Origin: Candidatus Helarchaeota archaeon
GTDB lineage: Archaea; Asgardarchaeota; Lokiarchaeia; Helarchaeales; JABXJV01
NCBI GenBank assembly: GCA_013375355.1
Contig: JABXJV010000468.1
Location: 1-7,689, forward strand
Direction: 5' to 3'
Length of the DNA: 7,689 nt
Part shown: positions 1 through 5,646 of the stretch, one piece after another
Layout: each line of letters opens with the position of its first letter
How positions within the stretch are numbered: position 1 is the stretch's first letter
Translations under genes and position numbers: made by a program
The notes under the pieces: generated by a model
The model's database searches: none
What the model saw: the letters and a program-made list of their open reading frames with translations, nothing else
Told to the model about the DNA's origin: nothing

Positions 1-250
1 CGTTTGACCCTCCACCTCCACCTGTTCCTCCTTTAAAGGTTTCCACTGGTGCTTCTCCGAATCGTTTTTTAATCTTTTGTAATATATTCCATGCATATTT
101 ATAAGAATATCCCAATTCTTTTGCTGCTTTTCCTATGTCACCGAATTTATCAATATTTTCTAATAATGCAGCTCCACCCTTACCTAATATATTTTCTTTT
201 TTTCGTTTTAACCAGAGTTTATAATCGATTTCAATATCTTCAAGACTCAA
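1..250 (-). CDS. ModE-type winged helix-turn-helix DNA-binding protein (partial, C-terminus beyond window)
   Basis: Only the first 83 residues are visible; the gene runs off the left edge. The translation fits the N-terminal DNA-binding domain of ModE, the molybdate-responsive regulator. It has LGKGGAALLENIDKFG (about 22-37), the helix-turn-helix GKAAKELGYSYKYAWN (40-55), then RFGEAPVETFKGG and the glycine-rich wing TGGGGGS, matching the TGGxGGGG signature of the ModE/LysR-like winged helix. In archaea this domain often occurs alone, without the molybdate-binding Mop/TOBE domains; whether they follow here cannot be seen. The start is TTG at 248-250: the frame has a TAG stop at 263-265, no ATG or GTG lies between, and AGGAAGGG sits 6 nt upstream. 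It is divergent from the methyltransferase gene. Its targets are unknown and no molybdenum gene is visible, so 'molybdate-responsive' is a family label only. Confidence 0.85.
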   Translation of the reverse strand, partial: MSLEDIEIDYKLWLKRKKENILGKGGAALLENIDKFGDIGKAAKELGYSYKYAWNILQKIKKRFGEAPVETFKGGTGGGGGSN

Positions 251-256
251 ATTTAG

Positions 257-264
257 CCCTTCCT
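257..264 (-). promoter_or_regulatory. Ribosome binding site that fixes the TTG start of the ModE-like gene
   Basis: On the minus strand the bases read AGGAAGGG, 6 nt before the TTG. The in-frame TAG at 263-265 overlaps this site, so translation cannot begin further upstream. Confidence 0.7.
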
Positions 265-342
265 AAATTCTTGATTTATTAAAATGGCCAACTTAATTTT
301 TTTATTGAAGTGAGTAGATGAAAAATATTAATGTAATTCATA

Positions 343-368
343 AAATATCTTTAATAAATATCTTTAAT
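343..368. repeat. Perfect 13-bp tandem direct repeat in the divergent intergenic region
   Basis: AAATATCTTTAAT occurs twice back to back (343-355 and 356-368) with no mismatch. It ends 35 bp before the methyltransferase start, next to the AT-rich stretch 370-382 that could act as that gene's TATA element. Two adjacent copies spaced 13 bp apart could be a binding site, but the sequence is almost pure A/T, where chance repeats are common. The rest of 251-403 shows no gene. On the minus strand an A-rich TATA-like stretch near 295-308 could serve the ModE-like gene. Confidence 0.6.
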
Positions 369-403
369 ATTTAAAAAATAAAAAGAAAAGGAATAAAGTT
401 TTC

Positions 404-1132
404 ATGATTAGAACGTTAAAACTACTTATCAAAGATAATTTAATAATTTCTAAAATTCTAAAACTTGGTAAAAAAAGTGATTTGAAATCTATTTTTAAAA
501 AAGCCGACCTTAATAAAAATTCTCGTGTTATTTTTGATGTAGGAGCTAATGTTGGTTCTGTTACTTTAGACTTTTTAAAATATTTTCCAAAATCAATAAT
601 CTGGGCGTTTGAACCATTTCCAAAAACTTTTGAAATATTAAAATGGAATATTAGAAGATATAAAGAAAGAGTGAATTTAAATAAATTAGGTTTTTTTAAC
701 GAAAATACAAAAAAAGAATTAAATATAACCACATATCATCCAGCGCATTCTTTAATCCCCTTACATAAAGATTTTAAAAATTCTTTTCATTTTATTCAAG
801 AAGTAAGGACACAAGAAATTTCAGTCATGAAATTAGATGATTTTGTTAAAAAAAATAACATTAAGCACATTAATATAATTAAAATCGATGTTGAAGGAGT
901 AGAATATGAAGTGTTAGAGGGAGGCCAAGATACTCTTAAAAATAAAGTAGATTCTATCATAATAGAAATCTCTCTGATACGAAAAGGACGAAAATCCGAT
1001 AATTTAATTAGGGTTTTTGATTTCTTATACAAAACTGGATTTTATTTATTTGATATTTATAATTTAACGAAAAAAACTCATGGTAACACTGAAATTCTTA
1101 ATGAATTTGATTGTATTTTCAAAAAAATGTGA
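404..1132 (+). CDS. FkbM-family SAM-dependent methyltransferase
   Basis: This is a complete 242-residue protein with a class I methyltransferase (Rossmann) fold. The SAM-binding motif I is VIFDVGANVGSVT (about 42-54), followed by the acidic strand-2 residue in WAFEPFP (E70). The family-typical block IKIDVEGVEYEVLEGG lies at about 159-174, and IIIEISL follows at 185-191. Members of the FkbM family are mostly O-methyltransferases acting on sugars, polyketides or glycans, often in surface-polysaccharide or glycosylation loci; the substrate here cannot be told. No signal peptide or membrane segment is seen, so it is probably cytoplasmic. ATG 404 is the first start codon after the in-frame TAA at 365-367. 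The only Shine-Dalgarno-like element, AAAAGG ending at 391, is 12 nt away, so initiation may be weak or nearly leaderless. It is transcribed alone: a 300-bp gap separates it from hemB. Confidence 0.9.
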   Translation: MIRTLKLLIKDNLIISKILKLGKKSDLKSIFKKADLNKNSRVIFDVGANVGSVTLDFLKYFPKSIIWAFEPFPKTFEILKWNIRRYKERVNLNKLGFFNENTKKELNITTYHPAHSLIPLHKDFKNSFHFIQEVRTQEISVMKLDDFVKKNNIKHINIIKIDVEGVEYEVLEGGQDTLKNKVDSIIIEISLIRKGRKSDNLIRVFDFLYKTGFYLFDIYNLTKKTHGNTEILNEFDCIFKKM

Positions 1133-1432
1133 TAAATAATAGAAATTTACATTTTAGGGTTAGACATCTATTTGGGATAATTTATGATTTCGGTCTATCT
1201 CCTATTATTTATAGTCACGGTATGGATATAAAATTAACAGAACGTCCAAATGTCTATCCATTTTTCCAAAAAAAATCCTTTATATACAGTTATCAATTTA
1301 AAAAATCTCTATTTTCTGAACAAATTTGAAAAATTAAATTAAATATATTATTAAATTGTAGGAAAATTGTGAAATAGAAATCCAATATATAAAGTTCTTA
1401 TTGAAAATAAAAAGTGTAGAGAAAAAATAAAG
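1133..1432 (+). other. 300-bp gap upstream of the tetrapyrrole operon, no convincing gene
   Basis: No recognisable gene is seen on either strand. One plus-strand frame stays open from a TTG at 1111, inside the methyltransferase end, to 1329. Its 72 residues match no family I know, and there is no good ribosome binding site, so I do not call it coding. From about 1330 onward the DNA becomes simple A/T-rich sequence. Two archaeal TATA-like elements are present, TTTATATA at 1279-1286 and ATATATAAA at 1385-1393; either could drive hemB. No clear terminator for the methyltransferase is visible. Confidence 0.5.
1385..1393 (+). promoter_or_regulatory. Candidate TATA box of the hemB-hemL-hemC-cobA operon
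   Basis: ATATATAAA lies 40 bp before the hemB ATG. With the usual archaeal spacing of about 25 bp from TATA box to start site, transcription would begin near 1412-1418 and give a leader of about 15-20 nt. TTTATATA at 1279-1286 is a good alternative that would give a leader of over 100 nt. Assignment is by pattern only. Confidence 0.4.
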
Positions 1433-2422
1433 ATGAGAAAAATGGGTGTGTCTTATCCAAACTTAAGATTACGAAGATTAAGGCAATTTGCTTCAATTAG
1501 GAATATGATAGCAGAGACTAAACTATTGAAAACTGATTTGATTTATCCTTTATTCGTTAGAGAAGACATAAATTCAATTCAAGAGATTAGTACAATGCCT
1601 GGACTTTATCATTATCCTCTTGAAGCAATTACTGATGAAGTAAAATCAATTGCAAATCTAGGAATACCTGCTATTATTCTATTTGGAATTCCTAAAAATA
1701 AGGATGAAAAAGCAAGCTCTGCATATGCTCCAGATGGTATTGTTCAAAAAACAGTTAAAAATATCAAAGAGGAACTAGGAGATAAGATTCTAATTACAAC
1801 AGATGTTTGTTTATGTCAATTTATGAGCCATGGTCATTGTGGAATTGTTAAAAATGGAAAAATTTTAAATGAACCTACTTTAGAATTACTAGCTAAAACT
1901 GCTTTGAGTCATGCAGAGGCAGGAGCAGATATTGTAGCACCAAGTGATATGATGGATGGCAGAGTGAGAGCTATACGTAAAAAACTTGATGAAAATAAAA
2001 AACAAGATACAATAATTTTAAGTTATGCAGCAAAATATGCATCAAACTTTTATGGACCTTTTCGAGGAGCTGCTTTTTCTACCCCCAAATTTGGAGATCG
2101 TTCTTCTTACCAAATGGATTACCGTAATAGTGATGAAGCAATTAGAGAAGTTGCTCTTGATATAAAAGAAGGTGCAGATATTATTATGGTTAAGCCGGCA
2201 TTATCTTATTTAGATATCATCTATCGAGTTAAAACCCAATTTCAATATCCAACAGCGGCATATAACGTAAGCGGGGAATATGGTATGATCAAGGCAGCAG
2301 CAGCTCAAAACTTGATAGATGAGAAAAAGATAGTTTTAGAGGTTTTGAATTCAATTAAACGCGCAGGTGCTGATTTAATTTTAACTTATTTTGCAAAAGA
2401 CGTTGCAAAATGGCTTGATTAA
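1433..2422 (+). CDS. hemB: Porphobilinogen synthase (5-aminolevulinate dehydratase)
   Basis: It condenses two 5-aminolevulinate molecules into porphobilinogen in the cytoplasm. The 329 residues are the normal full length for the family. The N-terminus RLRRLR...DLIYPLFV is typical. The zinc-binding motif [14 protein letters not shown] contains C126, C128 and C136, so this is the zinc-dependent form rather than the aspartate/magnesium form. The two substrate-binding lysines are visible: K201 in LSYAAKYAS and the Schiff-base lysine K254 in [11 protein letters not shown]. The segment [11 protein letters not shown] and the C-terminal [13 protein letters not shown] are also conserved. The start is uncertain: ATG 1433 and ATG 1442 (Met4) are both possible and neither has a strong Shine-Dalgarno sequence. 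Homology begins after both. It is the first gene of the operon, ending 12 nt before hemL. Confidence 0.97.
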   Translation: MRKMGVSYPNLRLRRLRQFASIRNMIAETKLLKTDLIYPLFVREDINSIQEISTMPGLYHYPLEAITDEVKSIANLGIPAIILFGIPKNKDEKASSAYAPDGIVQKTVKNIKEELGDKILITTDVCLCQFMSHGHCGIVKNGKILNEPTLELLAKTALSHAEAGADIVAPSDMMDGRVRAIRKKLDENKKQDTIILSYAAKYASNFYGPFRGAAFSTPKFGDRSSYQMDYRNSDEAIREVALDIKEGADIIMVKPALSYLDIIYRVKTQFQYPTAAYNVSGEYGMIKAAAAQNLIDEKKIVLEVLNSIKRAGADLILTYFAKDVAKWLD

Positions 2423-2426
2423 GGAG
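2422..2426 (+). promoter_or_regulatory. Ribosome binding site of hemL
   Basis: AGGAG begins on the last base of the hemB stop codon and stands 8 nt before the hemL ATG. It is the clearest Shine-Dalgarno element in the operon and suggests coupled translation of hemB and hemL. Confidence 0.75.
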
Positions 2427-2434
2427 TTATATTA

Positions 2435-3754
2435 ATGAATACAGAAATCTCAAAAAGATTATACGATGAAGCAATTAATTTAATCCCAGGAGGCGTAAAT
2501 AGTCCAGTAAGAGCTTTTTCACCATATCCATTTTTTATTAAGGAAGGAACTGGAAGTAAAATAAAGGATGTTGATGGAAACACATATATAGATTATTGTA
2601 TGGCTTACGGTCCTCTAATATTCGGACATGCAGATCCAGATATTATTGAAGCTGTAAAATCACAATTAAATAAAGGAACTATGTTTGGAATTCCGACTCC
2701 ATTTGAAAATGAGCTTGCAAAATTAATTATTAATGCTTTTCCGAGTATAGAAATGGTTCGACTAGTAAATAGTGGAGCTGAAGCCACAATGAGCGCAATA
2801 CGACTCGCAAGAGGATATACAGGTCGAGATTACATAATTAAATTCGAAGGATGTTACCATGGAGCTCATGACAGCGTATTGGTTAAAGCAGGCTCTGGAG
2901 CCTCTACTTTCGGGATTCCTGACTCTTTGGGTATTCCAAAAGAATTAGCGAAGTATACAATTATACTTCCTTATAATGATTTCGATGCAGTTGAAAAGAC
3001 TTTTCAAAAATTGGGAAATGACATTGCTGCAGTCATAGTTGAGCCCGTAGTAGGTAATATGGGCGTTGTCATTCCAAAAGAAGACTATCTTCAATTATTA
3101 CGAGAAATGACAAAAAAATATAATGCTTTATTAATTTTCGATGAAATTATTACTGGCTTTCGATTAGCATTGGGTGGGGCCCAAGAATATTTCAAGATTA
3201 TACCAGATATTACAACTCTAGGAAAAATTATTGGACATGGTTTTTGTACTGGAGCTTATGGTGGAAAAAAGGAAATTATGGAATTAATATCTCCAGCAGG
3301 TAGAATCAAACCTGCGTCAATTAATAAAGAAAAATCAGGAAAAATATATCAAGCAGGTACTTTTTCTGGTAATCCAATTTCAACTCTTGCTGGAATAACA
3401 GCAATTAAGAAACTTAAAAAAAATCCAAATATATATAAGAATCTTCGAAATTCATGTACCGATTTAACAAAAAAAATAAAAAATTTAGCAGAAAATAATA
3501 AAATAGACCTAATTATTAACCAAATTGAATCCATGTGGCAAATTTTCTTTACAAAAAATAATGTTTTTGATTATAATTCATGTAAAAGTGCAGACCATAA
3601 AAAATTTCAAAATTACTATTTAGAAATGCATAAAAATAGAATTTTTATTCCTCCTGGAAATTATGAAACTTGTTTTCTTTCTACTGAGCATAATTCCGAT
3701 GATATTAAAAAAACTGTTTCAGTTCTTGAAATGGTTTTTAAAAGAATAAGGTAA
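2435..3754 (+). CDS. hemL: Glutamate-1-semialdehyde 2,1-aminomutase
   Basis: This PLP enzyme converts glutamate-1-semialdehyde to 5-aminolevulinate, the last step of the C5 route. The 439 residues agree with the family length. Motifs in order are IPGGVNSPVRAF (17-28), GPLIFGH (59-65), VNSGAEATMSAIRLAR (111-126), EGCYHGAHD (138-146), FDEIITGFR (235-243; D236 contacts the PLP ring nitrogen), TTLGKIIG with the PLP Schiff-base lysine K264, and YQAGTFSGNP (305-314). The N-terminal GGVNSPVRAF and the C-terminal FLSTEH separate it from other class III aminotransferases. Two oddities are seen: GHGFCTGAYGG after the lysine, where the family usually has GGGxPxGAYGG, and about 13 extra residues before YQAGT. 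It lies between hemB and hemC, ending 6 nt before hemC. Its substrate is made by glutamyl-tRNA reductase, whose gene is not in the window. Confidence 0.96.
   Translation: MNTEISKRLYDEAINLIPGGVNSPVRAFSPYPFFIKEGTGSKIKDVDGNTYIDYCMAYGPLIFGHADPDIIEAVKSQLNKGTMFGIPTPFENELAKLIINAFPSIEMVRLVNSGAEATMSAIRLARGYTGRDYIIKFEGCYHGAHDSVLVKAGSGASTFGIPDSLGIPKELAKYTIILPYNDFDAVEKTFQKLGNDIAAVIVEPVVGNMGVVIPKEDYLQLLREMTKKYNALLIFDEIITGFRLALGGAQEYFKIIPDITTLGKIIGHGFCTGAYGGKKEIMELISPAGRIKPASINKEKSGKIYQAGTFSGNPISTLAGITAIKKLKKNPNIYKNLRNSCTDLTKKIKNLAENNKIDLIINQIESMWQIFFTKNNVFDYNSCKSADHKKFQNYYLEMHKNRIFIPPGNYETCFLSTEHNSDDIKKTVSVLEMVFKRIR
3748..3752 (+). promoter_or_regulatory. Ribosome binding site supporting the TTG start of hemC
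   Basis: AAGGT overlaps the hemL stop codon and lies 8 nt before TTG at 3761. This spacing and the conserved IIIGTRGSKLAL close to the N-terminus favour the TTG; no ATG is available at the right place. Confidence 0.6.
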
Positions 3755-3760
3755 ATCAGT

Positions 3761-4711
3761 TTGACAATAGAAAAAATCATTATTGGAACTCGGGGAAGTA
3801 AACTTGCATTAATCCAAGCAGAGGAAGTAATTTCCGAATTAAAAAAAGTATCAAATAAATATTCATATGAATTAAGAATTATCAAGACCCATGGAGATAA
3901 ATTCAATAAAACTCCAGTTCATAAGTTAGGTAGAAAAGGGGTTTTTGTTAAAGAGATAGATAAAGCGTTATTAGAAGGGGTAATTGACATAAGTGTTCAT
4001 AGTATGAAAGATTTACCTTCTACAATTCCTGAGGGTATATTCTTAGGTGCAATTCCAAAGAGAAAAACTTATAAAGACGCAATATATTCAAGAGAAAATA
4101 AGAATTTAACTGACTTAAAATCGGGGTCTATAATTGGAACTGGCAGTTTTCGTAGGAGAAGTCAGGTATTATATCTTAGAAAAGATGTTAACATTAATAA
4201 TATAAGGGGAAATATAGACACCAGAATCAAGAAGGTTGATAAAGGAGAATTTGATGCGATAATTTTAGCAAAGGTCGGAGTGCAAAGGTTAAATCTAAAA
4301 ATTAATGTATTTGAACTCCCAGAATTTATTTTACCAGCTGCAGGTCAAGGTGCATTAGCTGTAGAAACACGAGCAAATAATCATAATCTAATTAAATTAT
4401 TAAGTAAAATCAATGATCAAAAAGCTTCTCTTGAAACTCTTGCAGAAATGGCGTTTATAAATAATATGGGTGGAGGCTGTCAGATTCCAATTGGAGTTTT
4501 GGGACAGATAATAGAAAAGAGTTTACACTTAAAAGGGGAAATTTTAAGTTTGGATGGAAATCAAAGAATTTCTGCTAGTATTACAGGAAAACCTTACGAA
4601 TATAAAAAAATGGCTGAAAAATTAGCAAATAAAATTCAGAAAAATGGTGGATTTAAAATCTTAAACAAAATTGATGAGCAATTAAAGAGGAGAGAAATTT
4701 CAATTGAGTAA
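3761..4711 (+). CDS. hemC: Hydroxymethylbilane synthase (porphobilinogen deaminase)
   Basis: It links four porphobilinogen units into the linear tetrapyrrole hydroxymethylbilane, using a covalently bound dipyrromethane cofactor. The 316 residues are the normal length. Visible motifs are IIIGTRGSKLALIQA (6-20), FVKEIDKALLEG (62-73), DISVHSMKDLPS with catalytic D84 (76-87), GTGSFRRRSQVL (126-137), NIRGNIDTRIKKVD (147-160) and LPAAGQGALAVE (191-202). C240 in MGGGCQIPIG is the cofactor-attachment cysteine. The start is TTG at 3761, six bases after the hemL stop. The 3' end overlaps the next gene by 8 nt. The product would cyclise without enzyme to uroporphyrinogen I, so a HemD must be encoded elsewhere for the pathway to work. 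Confidence 0.97.
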   Translation: MTIEKIIIGTRGSKLALIQAEEVISELKKVSNKYSYELRIIKTHGDKFNKTPVHKLGRKGVFVKEIDKALLEGVIDISVHSMKDLPSTIPEGIFLGAIPKRKTYKDAIYSRENKNLTDLKSGSIIGTGSFRRRSQVLYLRKDVNINNIRGNIDTRIKKVDKGEFDAIILAKVGVQRLNLKINVFELPEFILPAAGQGALAVETRANNHNLIKLLSKINDQKASLETLAEMAFINNMGGGCQIPIGVLGQIIEKSLHLKGEILSLDGNQRISASITGKPYEYKKMAEKLANKIQKNGGFKILNKIDEQLKRREISIE

Positions 4712-5444
4712 AGAAAAAGTATATATAATAGGAGCGGGACCCGGAGATCCAGAATTAATTACTATTAAAGCATTAAAAATCCTCAAAGAAGCAGATATAA
4801 TTCTTTATGATAGGTTGGTTAATAAAGAAATATTAAAATTGGCTCCAAAATCTGCCGAACTTATTAATGTTGGAAAGGAATATGGAAAACAAAATATAAT
4901 TCAAGAAAAGATTTTCAATATGTTTTTAAAATATCAAAACGAAAATAAGAAGATAATAAGATTAAAAGGCGGTGATCCTTTTATTTTTGGGAGAGGTGCA
5001 GAGGAATTAGAATTTCTTATAAAAAATAATATTGAATTTGAAATTATTCCAGGAATTTCAAGTGCACTTTCAATTCCAATACAATTTAATATTCCATTGA
5101 CACATCGAAAATATTCTTCTTCTATTGGAATTGTAACTGGACACGAAGATCCCGCCAAAGAAAAGAAAAAAGTAAATTTTGAATTATTAGCTAAAGCAGT
5201 AGACACACTAGTCATATTGATGGGATTAAAAAATCTTTCAGATATTGTGAAATCTTTGCTTGAAGGTGGTTTACCTAAAAAAACACCTATTTCCATAATA
5301 GAACATGGTTATTTCCCAGATCAAAAATTTTTAACAGCAACCCTTGAAACTGTAATAAATAAAACGAAGGATCAAGAATTTAATCCACCAGTATTAATAA
5401 TAATTGGAGAAGTAATTAATTTATTAGCAAATTATCGTTTTTAA
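4704..5444 (+). CDS. cobA: Uroporphyrinogen-III C-methyltransferase (SUMT)
   Basis: It uses two S-adenosylmethionines to methylate uroporphyrinogen III at C-2 and C-7, giving precorrin-2, the branch point to siroheme, cobalamin and F430. It has 246 residues, the length of a stand-alone SUMT without the CysG oxidase/chelatase domain. The tetrapyrrole methylase signatures are VYIIGAGPGDPELITIKA (6-23), ADIILYDRLV (30-39), RLKGGDPFIFGRGAEE (86-101), IPGISSALSIP (115-125), PLTHRKYSSS (131-140), IVTGHED (143-149) and ILMGLKNL (171-178). RLKGGDPFIFGRGAEE points to SUMT rather than to the later cobalamin-pathway methylases. The start is TTG at 4704, inside the last codons of hemC (8-nt overlap), with GAGGAG at 4687-4692. 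It is the last gene of the operon; the downstream gene is convergent. A HemE/UroD-type protoporphyrin branch is not represented here. Confidence 0.94.
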   Translation: MSKEKVYIIGAGPGDPELITIKALKILKEADIILYDRLVNKEILKLAPKSAELINVGKEYGKQNIIQEKIFNMFLKYQNENKKIIRLKGGDPFIFGRGAEELEFLIKNNIEFEIIPGISSALSIPIQFNIPLTHRKYSSSIGIVTGHEDPAKEKKKVNFELLAKAVDTLVILMGLKNLSDIVKSLLEGGLPKKTPISIIEHGYFPDQKFLTATLETVINKTKDQEFNPPVLIIIGEVINLLANYRF

Positions 5445-5646
5445 TTAATTCTCTAATAACAAAATTTAATGTTCGTATTATAAATATTAACTGCAATCAT
5501 TAAAACTGCTTTTTTTGCTAAATTTTAATATTTCTTTTTAGAATTTTTATTATTACAATTTTGCCATAAAAAATAGTAATTGAGAAGTATTCCAACAACT
5601 TCTTTATCTAACTTAATAATGAAAGTCAAAAACGTAAATTAATTTA
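5445..5646. terminator. Convergent intergenic region with T-runs and an imperfect hairpin
   Basis: No gene is seen here. For the plus-strand operon, T-runs at 5510-5516 (seven T), 5535-5539 and 5544-5548 are typical of archaeal T-rich termination sites. For the minus-strand gene, the A-runs at 5568-5573 and 5628-5632 read as T-runs. ATTACAATTTT (5552-5562) can pair with AAAATAGTAAT (5570-5580), leaving one A-A mismatch and a 7-nt loop. The helix is A/T-rich and not followed by a long T-run, so the T-runs rather than the hairpin are the likelier signals. Confidence 0.45.

Noticed and set aside
91..282. Plus-strand open frame of 63 codons at the left edge
   Set aside because: It is antisense to the ModE-like gene, whose protein motifs are clear; the plus-strand peptide is low-complexity hydrophobic sequence.
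251..403. A bacterial-type ModE binding palindrome in the divergent region
   Set aside because: No spaced inverted ATCGnTATATA-like half-sites are present on either strand; only the A/T tandem repeat is seen.
364..732. Minus-strand open frame of 122 codons opposite the methyltransferase
   Set aside because: It is a shadow of the FkbM gene; the plus-strand frame carries the SAM-binding and EGxExxVLEG motifs.
1161..1256. Inverted repeat TAGACAT / ATGTCTA about 80 bp apart in the gap before hemB
   Set aside because: Only 7 bp match exactly with a long loop; this is expected by chance and has no supporting hairpin or terminator features.
1321..1370. Simple A/T-rich sequence and small palindrome CAAATTTG upstream of hemB as an operator
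   Set aside because: Short A/T palindromes are common in DNA of this composition and nothing marks this one as a binding site.
4934..5296. Minus-strand open frame of 120 codons inside SUMT
   Set aside because: It is a shadow of the SUMT gene, which shows all tetrapyrrole-methylase motifs on the plus strand.
5445..5646. A hidden hemD after SUMT
   Set aside because: All frames are closed by frequent stops within 200 bp, far shorter than the roughly 240-residue HemD.
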